Below, in pieces: positions 31,618 through 43,600 of a DNA stretch of 64,000 nt. Below the pieces are notes generated by a model that was not told the origin of the DNA, did not search any database, and was given only the letters and a program-made list of their open reading frames with translations. Every line of letters begins with the position of its first letter. Position 1 is the stretch's first letter. Source of the DNA: Stereocaulon alpinum (taxonomy: Eukaryota; Ascomycota; Lecanoromycetes; Lecanorales; Stereocaulaceae); NCBI GenBank assembly GCA_018257865.1, contig JAEUBA010000022.1, forward strand, positions 310,001 to 374,000. Direction: 5' to 3'. A program made the translations under genes and the position numbers.

Positions 31618-32724
31618 ATGGATCACCAAGGAACCAGTCTCATGCCCAGCTCAGAGCAACATGCGTCCGATATGCATGAAGCTACTGCAGCTGAGGTCGG
31701 GTAGCGGTTTTTTTCCTATCACTAATTTTCAAGATAGATGCTCTCAATACTCAATCCGGCCAAATACATGCGGCTAGCTTGGCGTCCAGCGCATTACTCG
31801 ACCTGCATGTGAGCAGCCATTTTACTGGCTCGGGCATTGCCTGTAGGTCCCTCTCCTAACGATTCTGTGCTGTCGTCTCAGACTGACGCAAGAAAGATCC
31901 TCCTCCAATCGCGCTCAACGCTTTTCAGCCACTGAGCAATGGCCTTTACCAAAATGAAGTGGGTCTTGCTGCTGGTCTCTTCAACAATCAGAACGGCGTC
32001 TACCCTGCAGGAAGCGGCTCATCCCCTGTCTTGCCTGACAACAACAGTCAGCATCTCAGCCATTCCTTTGACAGTAACTCCGATCACGGTGGAGATGGAA
32101 ACATCTTTACGGCTGTGAACTCTGCTCATACGGCCAGCAGTGATGTTTCCGACTTTGGCGAACCTTCAAACGCGGGCCACTTTGATGACCCTACCTACGG
32201 CTTGCCCGGTGATCCAGGCGCTTTCATCTCCACCCTCAATTATGGTTCTTTGGACCAGTCTGCTAGCTATGGAATTGCTGCGGGCACTCCGTACCATAAG
32301 ACGAATCACTACGTTGGCCCGAGCAGCTTGAATGGACTCATGCCTCTCAGTAGCTACAGCGCCTTCGGGAATGACGCTACGCTCTAGGACTTCAATATTC
32401 AAGCTCGCCATGTTGTCGACGCTGACGGAATGCGTCAATGGGTACCTGATTTGGTCTTCGACATGCCAGACACCTCGTCCTTGTCTTTCAAGGGACCTAC
32501 TCCCGATGGGAGCTGCGCCAACAAGCCTCGTGCACTTTGTCACGTGTGCAGTACCAGCTTCTCTCGCAAGGCTGATCTTGAGCGCCATATGAGGAAGCAT
32601 CAACCCAGATCTGCGAACGTCCATCGTTGCGAAGTGCGTGGTTGCATATATAGTAGCTACAGAAAGGATAAAGCTGACGGGGCATGTGAAGTCTCGTCAC
32701 TCACAGGAAGAAGCTCAAGCTTGA
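31618..32724 (+). pseudogene. Broken C2H2 zinc-finger transcription-factor gene
   Basis: An upstream exon may begin at the ATG at 31618 (MDHQGTSLMPSSEQ). The main frame, open from about 31890, reads NAFQPLSNGLYQNEVGLAAG and a Ser/Asn/Gly-rich activation-type region, then hits a TAG at 32385–32387. The same frame continues with QARHVVDADGMRQWVPDLVF and an intact finger, CHVC then HMRKH (C-x2-C-x12-H-x3-H, about 32538–32600). The second finger starts HRCEVRGCIYSSYRKDK, but its histidines (GHVKSRH) are one base out of frame because of an extra G at 32673; in that frame the gene would end at a TGA at 32722–32724. Two independent lesions show decay. A sequencing error could explain one of them, hardly both. 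Confidence 0.7.
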
Positions 32725-33570
32725 ACGTTCAAAAGGAAGATAGCGGAAGTATCAACGGTCATGCGAAGGGCGATGTCGATCTACGTAGCTCTCAGAGAAT
32801 CTTAACAAATGGCAGAACCACTGACGAATAAGAATGCGTAATTCTAGATTATGTGTCCTTCCGTTGATCACCGTTGTGCGCAGTTTTACGCCCCTTTCCT
32901 CTAACCCGAGCCGTCTATATGATCAGCCCAATATACCTCGACTTTTGGGGGGTTCTGCCAGCACTTCTACGGTAAGCCTCGTGTCACGAGGTGCTTGCTT
33001 AAATGAACGTGACGCTAGCGAGTTGATGGATTCTCACCTTTTTGCCTTGCGGGAAATTGATTTTTCATTTTGTTACTATGCTCCTCCGTTATTCTTACGA
33101 GGATTGTTGCGACCTTTTAACCGATTGCTGTACTTTGACTTTTGGCACACGGAAATCTGCTGTTGTCATGCAGCAAGCTCGCTGAAGCGACTTGTTCGCT
33201 AGGTGAGACAATACGTGTCAAAATTTTCCTCGTCCTTTGTGCTCTCCCATCAATTTTCCCTTCGAATTCGTCTAACTCGAAATTGCTGATCTCATCACGA
33301 AGCTCCGACATGATCATTCGTCAACTCTTCCTGGAAGCCACCGCCTTACGATTGTTCAGCGGAATGCTCGTCATAGCTCTTCGCAATCCATAGATCGATT
33401 AGTAACTTTTATTTTCTCTAATATACAAATTACATAATGAATATCATTACTCCCAGAAGTTCACTGATGTATCCCATGCTTGTCCACACCTGGTGAATTA
33501 CCCCATCTTCACCTATCCTTTGCTAGAGTAATCCCCAGTATGTGTGGACATTGCCCAGATGTCCTCCTTA
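32725..33570. other. Intergenic, nothing recognised
   Basis: Lies between the broken zinc-finger gene and the 3' end of the rhodopsin-domain gene. Short frames only. Confidence 0.45.
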
Positions 33571-35066
33571 TTACGAGAATGTCTCGATACGTACTGTTTT
33601 CCGAATGCAATTTTCTGGAAGACCTCTTTCCAAGTCCACAGCGTCGTATCCCTCTTGGCTTCCATCCTGCTTCGTTGGATGACGCATACCGCCCGCGATG
33701 GTACTCGAACACCCCTCTGTCCTTTTAACTCCATTGCGCTCGCTCAATTCCAGGTAGGCACCGGGCCTCCGATCGCTGGGTAGATCGAGCGGTGCCACAT
33801 AACCATGAGTTGCTGACTTTCCTCTACGCATATAATCGGAGAACTTTGTCGAAACACGGGGACATCTGGGGGACAGTGTGGGTGGAGTCTTTTGAAAGTA
33901 GTGGCGGAAGAATTTTGGTAGGACAGGAAGACAGCCACAGACCAAGCCGCTAATGAGTTCAGCAGCACTGAGGGAATTGTTAGCGAGGTCCCAAGCAACG
34001 CTTCCGAATTGGATATTCTACTCACGCCCACAGACCTTCTGGCATCGTGTCATATGTCATGTCTTTGGAGCCGATGTTCTTGACGTCTCCTAACAAACGC
34101 ATAATGCTCGAAACACACGCACTATATGGGATTGATCGATTAATCTTTGTTAATGAGGCAAAGCGGAAGGGGAGGTAAACTCACAAAAGCCCCGTAGCGA
34201 ACACGGCGGAAAGCGTAATTTTCGGCTTAATGTCTATCTGCAGATCCCATATACTCTTCAGAGGTAGCAGAAATATCGAGAAGTCTGATATCACGTTTAC
34301 TGTGCCGCTACCTATATGGGAAGCACTGATGTCAATGCAATGGCCCCGTGTGCGCGGCTTCCAGATCTTCTCTCTTGGTATGCATTGGAAGGCTTCCACG
34401 ATTGGCGTCGCACTGTAAAACAATATGTTCAACCAGATAAGAACTTGGACAAAGCGGTATAGTCCTCCAGTATGGGTGGGTACAAAAATGCGAAGATATT
34501 GCAGCAAAATCGACGATTTGATGAGCAGCATGACTGGTGCGTAAAGAATATGCTGGATGTTTGCGAGCTATCTGAATCAGTTACGTTACATTGCCCATAC
34601 CAGGATCAATTACCTCTGCCCATCGTACGACATGGTCTCGTTGCACGTCCCATTGATGCACGCCGCCGCCGTATTTCAGGCTTTCGAAAGCAGTTATTGC
34701 ATACGCTACAAAAGTCACCTGATGAACGATGTTATCTTCAAGTATCTGGACAACATTGCCTTGACTCTCAGCGTACCCAGGCCAAGCATGAAAGATCTTC
34801 ACAGAATTAGCTTGAGCTTCAATGGTTGCAAGTCAAGAGGCTGAGTGAAATCACTTACAGTCTTCCCATTCTGTATGTTTAGTGATACGAGACTTTGTCC
34901 ACATCCGGATCCAAACGCATGTGGTGGACAATGCAAGACCAATTCCACCAACAACGAATGCAAGTTTTTGATTGTTCATAGGATTAATGAAGTTGGGAGT
35001 AACACCGGGTGGAGGTGCTAGCCCTCCTACGGGTTTCTCGCCATTAGTGACAAAGCTTTGAGCCAT
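33571..35066 (-). CDS. Rhodopsin-domain (PTH11-like) seven-helix membrane protein
   Basis: Five exons on the minus strand: 35066–34859, 34735–34614, 34567–34185, 34121–34026 and 33967–33571, giving 401 residues. The introns are 123, 46, 63 and 58 nt with GT–AG ends (GTAAGT, GTAATT, GTGAGT, GTGAGT). The acceptor of exon 2 is uncertain; 34759 also keeps frame. The N-terminus is MAQSFVTNGEKP; helices are LAFVVGGIGLALSTTCVWI, VTFVAYAITAF, HILYAPVMLLIKSSILLQYL, FVQVLIWLNILFYSATPI, VNVISDFSIFLLPL, ITLSAVFATGL and LISGLVCGCLPVLPKFF. Family hallmarks are SLKYGGGVHQWDV, SILLQYLRIFVP and the conserved Cys in EAFQC. The C-terminal tail is polar and cytoplasmic. Members are PTH11-type receptor-like proteins, some needed for surface sensing in pathogens; ligand unknown. 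Confidence 0.85.
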
Positions 35067-37197
35067 GAGTGGCAACAACTTGTTGGAGGGCAGGATATTA
35101 GAGAGCTGTGGACAAGGAGAAATGCAATCATCTTACTAAGTATTCGAAGGTAGGGTTCGGTAAGTTTTCAATTAAATGAAGCCGAAAAAGGATCTCGTGA
35201 GGGGGTGCACTTTGTAAGCAATAAATATGCAATGATGGGGCGCACTTGCCTCAGAAAATATGTATTGCAGGAGCTAACAAGTACTGAAATGGCGCAGTAC
35301 CCCACGCTCTATAAATCCGGCGATCAGGTACAGCTCATGACTGGCCTGTATGTCTAGTCATCGAAGGATAATCATCTTACAGTGCGCACGGATAATGGGA
35401 TCTGACACTTGATATACCGATCCCCACTAGGACGGAGTTTTAGAGTGATTAGTACGAGTGTCGCGAAGGATCAGGGCATTACCTGATCGCAACGATTAAT
35501 TCTCTCATGCAACTCGAGCAATGCGTCAACACATCGAGTGTTGCGTGGACAAATTACGAAACTTTACCCCGGATCCATCCACGGGGTCCACCAAGTCCAA
35601 GGTTTCATGATAGTAGACGCAGAGGTTGATCGTTGATTTGGGGCCTAGAAAAGGCCTGACTGAGCCTTGGGTGGCGCAATGCTGCATGCGGCAGCTTCTC
35701 CATGAGACTATGTCCGTATTTGCCGCTTTAGATATTCAGGAGCGGTGAGACCTAGATGATTTGCGCCACTATGCATCAATCTGTTGTTCACACTTGGGGT
35801 ACCCTTTTGATTACAGTGGACACTGCGATTGTATGGCGTAGGCATCGGTCGTTTTGACTCGGAGGAATTCACCGACTTTTCATACGCAGGTTTGCAGATA
35901 TATGAACATGCAGCCTTATATGGGGTGCATAAGGTGGGGTAGCGCTACATATCTGTTCGCGCGCAAAGGCTTATGGCAGCTGCAGAAAACATAGGGTGTT
36001 ATCTCACAACCGTATCTCAAGTTTAGCAGAAGAACAGTGATGTATGTAGGAAATCACTTTGCGTGCCTGCACAGTCCAGACCCGTAGATAGTGGATCCGA
36101 AACTGGAGAAGTCAGTTTGTCAGGCTCCCCCTAGACAGGAATTAGGTGCAGCTCTGCGAATATCGACGATCCGTGCAGTCAGTGCCCATGGCACGGTCAC
36201 ATACGTGCGGCTGCAGTCTAGAAGAAATATTCTGATAACCCCCACCATTTATTCCATCATCGCGAGACACATACAAGGGTTGCATCTTATTCGACAATTT
36301 GCCCCCGTCCCTGATTAGCTACTCGAATCTCAAATGGCACAGTATCTTTCAGTTACGAGGATACATGGTCCTGCGGTAGGAGACACATCCCTGCGTCCGT
36401 GTGGCACAGCTTTTGTTTTAGTAGTCGAGCCATTTGATTCCCAATTTTAGCAATCGTTTAGAGTATCAGAAGTGTTCTGATCACAGCTCCCTTTTTGTCG
36501 GCATCAATACCTTTAACGATCGTACGGAGTACCTGAAACGACAATATTTGAACCCTATACAGCCATCGCAGAGAAGATCCGAAGCTGCGTCGACAAGATC
36601 AGCCCAAGTGCCCGAAGTTTGTGTCAGAATGCGCATAGGGTCGTCACTACGACTTCAAGAAATGCGTACTACATAACCAGCTTTAAGCTGCATCGACCAC
36701 AAAGGGACCGATCAAGCGAAAGGACGTCAGGTGACTTCCTCTTTAATCGCTAGGCTGATACCGACGGGCTCGTCGCACCACTCCCCTTCTAGATCAGGTT
36801 TCAACCACGCCATGTGGTACCGACTACCAGCGGTTTGGAAAGCTCCAATTCAAATTCTATTGTTCTGCCTGAAGTGTGCCCCCTCAAGAGTAGCGCTGTC
36901 TCAATTGTGTTCAAGTTGCCGGCTCTTTCAAGTGCGCTAAACAGCTGTCGTTCTTTGTTTGCATCCAAACACAAAGGGTCTCAATGCGCCGATATAGAGG
37001 ACTCACCAATAAGAATGAGTGTGTTTCCCAAGGCTCGAGGTATCCATATTGCTCTTTGGACACGTAAATTGTCACAATACCGTAAGCTTTCGCCAATCTT
37101 TCCTTTCTAGGAAAGCGTCACCGATCCCGTCGTAAAGGCACACAATGGACATAGACGACATTCGAGGAATGAAACGATGAGTATTGCTTTGTGCACA
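35067..37197. other. Long intergenic region, nothing recognised
   Basis: About 2.1 kb upstream of the rhodopsin-domain gene and of the tRNA. No frame with recognisable features. Composition is ordinary, not RIP-like. Confidence 0.45.
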
Positions 37198-37287
37198 GGT
37201 CGCTTAGCTCAGTTGGTTAGAGCGTGGTGCTAATAGATTTCACATCTGCCGACCCCAAGGTCGCGAGTTCGACCCTCGTAGTGACCC
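37198..37287 (+). tRNA. tRNA-Ile(AAU) with a 16-nt intron
   Basis: The acceptor stem GGTCGCT (37198–37204) pairs with AGTGACC near 37280–37286, with one G·T. The D-arm GCTCAGTTGGTTAGAGC (37207–37223) is canonical. The anticodon loop CTAATA gives anticodon AAT. Sixteen bases follow position 37 before the 3' half of the anticodon stem (CCCCA), then variable loop AGGTC and T-arm GCGAG-TTCGACC-CTCGT. The intron contains ATT next to its 5' end, able to pair with the AAT anticodon as in other nuclear tRNA introns. The anticodon stem has one T–C mismatch where an intron-less fungal tRNA-Ile would have T·G, and the discriminator is C rather than the usual A, so reduced function or a pseudogene is possible. 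Confidence 0.75.
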
Positions 37288-37297
37288 CTATGACATC

Positions 37298-37304
37298 TTT
37301 TTTT
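37298..37304 (+). terminator. RNA polymerase III terminator of the tRNA
   Basis: A run of seven T begins 11 bases after the tRNA 3' end, the normal Pol III stop signal. Confidence 0.75.
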
Positions 37305-37604
37305 GGCCAGCTAGGAGATCCACCTGTACGGTGATTTGAGGCTGGGGCACATTCCAACGAGAGCAGGGCTGAGGCCGCCAACAGGAGCCGTAGTGAACGT
37401 TGCAGGACTTGGGGGACTTCTATTTTGTATTGCTGGGGAGTCTGTTTCAGGGGATTCAATCATCGGGGTGAGGAGCTAATCGTATATAGTCAGTCGTCAA
37501 ATGAAGTCCGAAGCTCAATCCTTATTGGCGTTAGCAACCTTGAAGCATCAATCTTTAAATTGAGAGAGTCTCGAGCAGCGAGCAAATTAGTGTTCATCAG
37601 ATAA
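37305..37604. other. Intergenic, nothing recognised
   Basis: Spacer between the tRNA terminator and the omega-amidase stop. Confidence 0.5.
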
Positions 37605-38550
37605 TTACTCATCAAAATTGATATTCCCCTTACTAACATCAGGATAAACATCAAACCTCCGCTGCATATATATTGGTATCCCCTTCCTCGTCTCCTCAAT
37701 AGCCCCAGTCCCTATGTCTGCATAAACCACCTCCTCGCTCTCCCCCGCCTCACACAAGATCTTCGCATTCGGATCCACAACCATACTATGTCCCCAAGCA
37801 TTATAACTTGCCTCCATATCCCTCGCCGGGCTACACAATGCCACATAGACCTGATTGTCCATTGCCCTCGCTCTAGCTTGCAACTCCCAATGCAGGGCAC
37901 CCGTTGTGAGGTTGAACGCACCCGGGTAGAGGAGGAGGAAACAGCCTTTCCGCGCCGCTATGGTTGCAAGTTCGGGGAAGCGGATATCATAGCAGATTGC
38001 GAGTGCTATCTTTCCATACTCGGGCAAATCCACCAGCGTAAGTTTATTGCCTGGAGAGAGCACATCTGATTCCTTAAACTTGATTTTGCCTGGTATATCA
38101 ATGTCAAATAAGTGCACCTTCCGATGTGTAGCCATCAAATCACCCTTCGGCGAAAACAGCAGTGATGTATTGTGGTATTTCTTCGTGACAGGCACATACT
38201 CGGGTATGCTGCCTCCAAGTAGGTATGCCTTGGATTCAGCAGCAAGAGCGGAGAGGGCGTGGTAGGTAGGCGAGTCGGTCTTTGACGGAGGGTGGGGGAG
38301 CAGAGTCTCGGCGTGGGTAGGGAAGTATTGGCAGCCGTAGGGGGAGTTGAAGCATTCAGGGAGTACTATGAGATTAGCGCCTGACTTTGAGGCTTCGAGA
38401 ACACGCAAGCGAGCACGAGCAAGGTTGGCGGATTTATCGGCGCCTTGAGGGATTTGATTAGCCAGATAGATGGGTCGAAGGAGGAAAAGGTCGACCTGTT
38501 GCGAGCTGCACCAGAGCGAGCTTTAAGGGTTGTTTGAGAAGGCCGGCCAT
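37605..38550 (-). CDS. Omega-amidase, nitrilase superfamily (Nit2/Nit3-like)
   Basis: Two exons, 38550–38496 and 38443–37605, joined by a 52-nt intron (GTCGAC…CTCAAG), give 297 residues. The start at 38550 yields MAGLLKQPLKLALVQLATGA, the usual β-strand opening of the superfamily. The catalytic triad is visible: Glu in LIVLPECFNSPYG (about 58), Lys in HRKVHLFDIDIPG (about 130) and Cys in ALAICYDIRFPE (about 172). QARARAMDNQVYVA and WGHSMVVDPNAKIL are further family blocks. Length and motifs match omega-amidase, which hydrolyses α-ketoglutaramate and α-ketosuccinamate to the ketoacids, closing the glutamine transaminase route; it may also repair deaminated glutathione if closer to Nit1. Cytosolic or mitochondrial placement is not evident. 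Confidence 0.92.
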
Positions 38551-38923
38551 GATCAACTGGACTGTAGCGGACGAGGAAAGCGTGTCGTCTCGATAGGAGA
38601 GCAGCTGTAAGGAACGTCTTACAACTACGGATATATCCAAGGGTGTGATGTCATGCGGCACGGTTCCGCTCTGTCTATAATTAGTGTGTTTTTGGTAAAG
38701 ACAATCATCGATGTAGTATGAGATTCAAGGAGTGGCAAGATAATTTCACTATAGAACTGAATTGTGATATCCCGCTTTCGATCTCTTCTTCTAATTGCTT
38801 TCATCTCAGGTTTATGTTTCGAAAGTGCCTTCGTTGAGCCATGGCCATGTCCATCCACCTCAAGCTTCATCAGCTTCTCTTGATTACCATTGAGGAGTGT
38901 TCTCAGATATGTGCACGAGCTTC
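38551..38923. other. Intergenic, nothing firm
   Basis: Upstream region of the omega-amidase gene. A 81-codon minus frame (38625–38870) with a His/Gly/Lys-rich start is unsupported. Confidence 0.4.
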
Positions 38924-39479
38924 CTATCTAGACGCTGGCCCCTCCTGCTCCAGAAAGGTTATGCCCACGTTGACCTGCGTCACGGTTTCACACGATTGCC
39001 CACCGTAAAGCTCGAAGCACTCCAGAGATAGTCCGCTTCCTCCGGACAAAGTGTATGTTGCGCTAATGGTTCGTATCAGTATTGCGACTCCGACTACCCA
39101 AATTTGAAACAAGTAAAACGTACTTATTGCAGAACACACCAGTCCGCTGCAATTCAATTGAACCTCCGAAGTACTGATATGACATGTTGTTGCCGCAAGG
39201 ATAAGACAGACCGTCCGCAAGCACTCCCTGGCCATTCAGATTGAACCACTCACATTCTGTGGAGCCGCCGAAGGTAGGATCGACCAATTTGAAAGTCAGA
39301 TGAGTGTAGTTGAAGGGTGCTGGGGTGGATGGGGCTGGGGTGAAATCAGGAGGCAATTGGAAAGCTTCGAAGTTTTGAATATTCCATTCACCAGAACATG
39401 ATTGACGCTTGGTGTTGACGTGCGTATGTGGGACTGCAAGAGCAAGTGAAGCAAGCGAGAGGAGCTGGAAGAGATGCAT
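38924..39479 (-). CDS. Small secreted cysteine-containing protein (possibly Alt a 1-like fold)
   Basis: Two exons, 39479–39124 and 39062–38924, joined by a 61-nt intron (GTACGT…CATTAG), give 164 residues. The first 16–20 residues are a clear signal peptide (MHLFQLLSLASLALAVP), followed by a dibasic site (TKRQS) that could be processed. The mature part has six Cys, three likely disulfides: CSGEWNIQNF, CEWFNL, YPCGNN, FCNNATYTL, LECFEL and SCETV. Alternation of short β-strands and the order ‘W-x-I-x-x-F … N-x-T-x-L-x-F … C … Y-x-C … L-x-C’ recall the AA1-like (Alt a 1) family of Dothideomycete secreted proteins, but I cannot confirm this. A role outside the cell is likely. Confidence 0.75.
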
Positions 39480-40656
39480 TCTTGGGTTGGGAGGAGGGAT
39501 GATACTGTGGCAACGAGAGCAAGGCCTTGGAATTATATGAAAAGAAAGTTGATGAGATGGTAGAGCAGAAGTGAGAAGTATCGGTCTTCTTCGTGAAAAG
39601 GCTAGCTTACAATAGCTGTTTGAGTATCAGGTAAGACAGTTTGAAGAATCATTCCTTTGACGAAACAGCGATTCCCTACTTATGTCCACTTTCTGGGCTT
39701 GTATGATCCTGATGTTACCCTGGATTGAGGTCAGCTTATGGAATCGTGTGACTCTGCAATGCACCTCGAGGACCGGGACTACTGCAAGTGAAGCATTGTT
39801 TTGGGTAAGAATCCGAGCCTTATCGTATAGAAGATACGGAAATAGACCCTGTCCTTGACGTCTTGCTTAGATCGTGAGACCCTTTGCAAGGAAGCGATAT
39901 CGCCACGCTTCTCACTCTCCAGCCGTCGGACTTCCTACGCCAGAGGTGGCATAATGAGCGAGCAAGTGAACAATCTTCTTTGACCCGATGTACGGTGACT
40001 GTTACTTGACAGTCTAAATAGCTGAAAACAATGGCTTTGTGATGGTCCAGAACCAATCATTCACCCCCATTGAGCTAGCTGCAGCTCTGTGTGACGCTAA
40101 AATTCTAGAAGCTTGGCATTATCTCGTACCTTTCCACCGCGGACACCGCGAAAACTTCCCTTCGTACATTGTGTACGCAATGGAAAGACTGCAATCGCGG
40201 CACCCCGCTATCTCACTTGCTTGCCCAGTCTGCGAGCGAGATGCGCATGAGGCATCGTGACTAGATGATTGGTTCTGCATTTGAAAGAGCAGCGGTGTTT
40301 GATCCGTGCAGTCTTTGCGTATGGGCAACGATGTTGACGTGCTGTTCCAATGATGAATTAGAGTCAATACCATCTACCCAGTTGCGTCCGTGAAGCACTG
40401 TCAGAATGAAACTAACTTGTCACTCCACCTGGTGTAGTATTCATCGCAATGCCCCTACCCTACTACAACAGATGAAGAGCACCTCATAGGAAGTCGCTCC
40501 CCTCTCCTTTCCACCTCAATCCAAATCTGTTCACGTCTTTTGCCTCGACTTCTCATTTCATCTCTCCTAATCCCCATTCCTCAAATCAATGAATAACAGC
40601 ATATCTCCTCTGTACCTAATGGTCTACATGCTCGATCGCCCTGCCCACTCTCGCCC
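39480..40656. other. Divergent intergenic region, nothing firm
   Basis: Upstream region shared by the secreted protein and the large transporter. A 73-codon plus frame (40042–40260) with a CPVC pair is the only candidate and has no support. CT-rich sequence precedes 40657. Confidence 0.45.
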
Positions 40657-43600
40657 ATGGAGGAGGTAGCTCGTCTGGACGATGCACCTCTAGTACCTGG
40701 GCGCGGCTTCACAGTATCTCCAGCAATCGACGCAAACCTCCGAGACCGAATTCGTTCTTTACTTATCTCCCGTAACCGTCAACGACCTCCGAGAACGCCT
40801 TGCCCATCTCCAGACTACAGTTATCTCCCCCACAGCCCAGACGAAGCCTCTAGCGCCATCTCTCCGATACACACAAGGACATACAGGTTCAGCCCAGCAG
40901 AAGCCATTGCAAAGCTTATTCGTTTGGAGTACGAAGGGTCGGATATGGGAGCTACAAGATTCGATGGACCTGCCGGCCAGATCCAGAAGGATGATGGCGA
41001 CATTCAGTCAAGGCGGCCCAGCCAGCCAAACATGGAGGAAGACCGAAACCAAAGGGAAGGGTGGGCTTGGCCACGCCTTACCTCAGGTCTCAACCAACGA
41101 GCGCAGCAAGATACTCTTGGCCGAGAGCCTCTCATCACCAATACACCCAATCGAGCCAAGCCAGCACCAAGCAAGTCACCAGGATCTCGACTTCCCAACT
41201 TTTACCTTCGCACTGTACCCCCTGCGACCGATATTAACAGAACACTGAGACCCAGCCCATTGCATGTTCCTGGCAGCTACCAATCCGAGGTTGACGTAAG
41301 GGCGAACCCTAAGTCCAAGTTTACCTCGCCGATCCTCGAAGAAACCCTAGGAACTATGGGCAATGACGTGCTTGCAGTTCCAACATATGTCGGACTACAT
41401 GATGAGCATGGCCACAATGCCATTGACGCGTTATATGAGCTGAAAGAACACGATCATCATCCCGCAGGTCCGGCAAGAGATCTACATAGCCCTCACATGG
41501 CTGCAATACCGCGGAATCTTGCAACTATTCTCGTTGACGATGAAGAACCCAATGATGACGCCTTGGATGCACCATTATATGTGATTGGAAGTGACCATGA
41601 AGAACAGAATACCCAAGATGTAGACTCTGACCCTGCTAGTGCCGGAATCCAAACGAACGCCGCGCAGCTTCGCCAGGAAAAGCGAAACGCTGTTGAAGAG
41701 GTGCTCAATAATTACTCGATTGCGAAACACGTGGTTGGGCGCGATAAGGCCCCATCGAGTACCCACACTCCTTCGGCACGCAGCCTTCAGTCAATACCTT
41801 TCGAGGCTGGTCCAGTTACGGACAGTGCAGAGTCTCCTCTGCTCCCTAAATCCTCTACCTTTCCAGCTCCTGTTGCTCCTGTCGACGACAAGTCTACTAG
41901 TGTAAACATAGAATTCTCGTCATCGCCTGAGAAAAGTCAGAAAACCTCACCAGTCAGGCGAGCCATGTCCATGTTGTCCGAGATCAGCGCTCGCTCTGGT
42001 CTCCAGGCGTCCTCGTTGCGGTCTATTAAGCAGCACAAGAGAAGTGCTTCCACGAATTTGACTGCCAGGCCCTCGCATCATCGGAACCGTGCTGCTCAAC
42101 ATTCTAGTCATCAACGAGTGAGAAGGACACTGGCAGAGAGAGGGTACAGGCCTTTGAGACATGGACCTTCTCCAAAGCAGTTCCAGGGAATGGAAACTAG
42201 TAATGAAACCATACTTCTACGGCAACAGGAGAACCAAAGCGAGTCGTTCACGAAGGCGATAAATGACCTTGAGAGCCTGCTTAAGGAGGCTTTAACTATT
42301 GCAGGACACGCTGCTAGCAGAGAACACAGCGAGGACATCCCACTATCTCCCCAAGATCGACAAAAAGGGTACGGTCATATTGGCTTGCGTGAGTCAATTG
42401 ATAGCAGCGAATGTGTATCGTCGTTCTCAGGTGGTGCTGACGAAGAAGATAATTACACCACGTTGCCAAGTCGTCATACCGGTGATCATCAAGGCAATGT
42501 AAGTATTGATGAAATCTCAAGCAATGCTCATCATCAGGGCCGCTTTGCGAAAGCTCGCGATGCAACGCCGTACCCTGCGCAAACACAACACTCGTCAACT
42601 ATACCAAACCTGTATGAGGACCTGCCCAAGCCGAAGCCTGACGGCACGCATCGTGAATTTCTTGAACTACCGCGCACATCTTCGACGACCGGGGCTCTTA
42701 CTCAGAAATCGCTCTATCACCAACGTTTCAACCCGACTGACTGGGCTGTGATCAGGGTCCCTGCTAAGCTCTCCAGAATACGTTTGGAGATGGCTTCGAC
42801 GCCACCGACTCCTCAATCGCCGCCTACTATAAAGGTACCAACAAATGAGCAACGCGCATTTCTCCAACGAGCCCATAGAGCTTCAGAAAGTGCGCTGACT
42901 CGGGACTCTATCCGTGAGTATATCAATGCTCATCAGCGACCTCCAATTGAGCCACGCATTAGCTCAATACGCCTGCGAAAGGCCAAGCCCAAATTGGAGG
43001 ATTTCCAATCACGAACCGTGCAACCCTCTGACGAAGAAAGCGATTGTACCTGTGTTCCATATGTTGCGGACTTTAAGACAGCAGGGCTTCAATACCACCC
43101 AGTCTACCAAGACGCAATTGCTGGTGAGCCCTCGAAAGCACCGAGCCACAGACCTCATCCAGTTCCACCTCGTCAAGATGCGCTTGCTTCGCTCAATGAC
43201 CCTGAAAAGCATGACAGACAACAACGCCGGGAGAAGTCTGACCAAAAGGAGATTGGCGCCAATAAAGTCTACACACTAAAGGACCGCCATCATTTCAGCA
43301 TCCGTGAGCCACGTGGGTTTAGTCTGAGCCGGTCTCACCGTCGTTCACCAATTGCTAGAGATTGGAGTACTTCACGCAAGCGCTTTGTCGCCATTGTGAC
43401 ATGTATCACCACTGCGTTTGTGGGACTAATAATTGGCATCTACGCTGGTGAGGTACCTGCGATCCAGTATGCCATTGCAGACGAGCATCACTATACCATA
43501 CTGGGAAATGTGTTGTTTTTCCTCGGCTTAGCGATCACCACAGCTTTGTTCTATCCTTTGCCGTTGCTTCATGGACGAAAGCCATACACAGTGGCAGCAC

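Noticed and set aside
38625..38870. 81-codon minus frame upstream of the omega-amidase
   Set aside because: Start region looks charged and coding-like, but no conserved feature or splice link to a neighbour was found.
40042..40260. 73-codon plus frame with a CPVC pair
   Set aside because: Too short, no partner exons, and lies in the promoter region between two solid genes.
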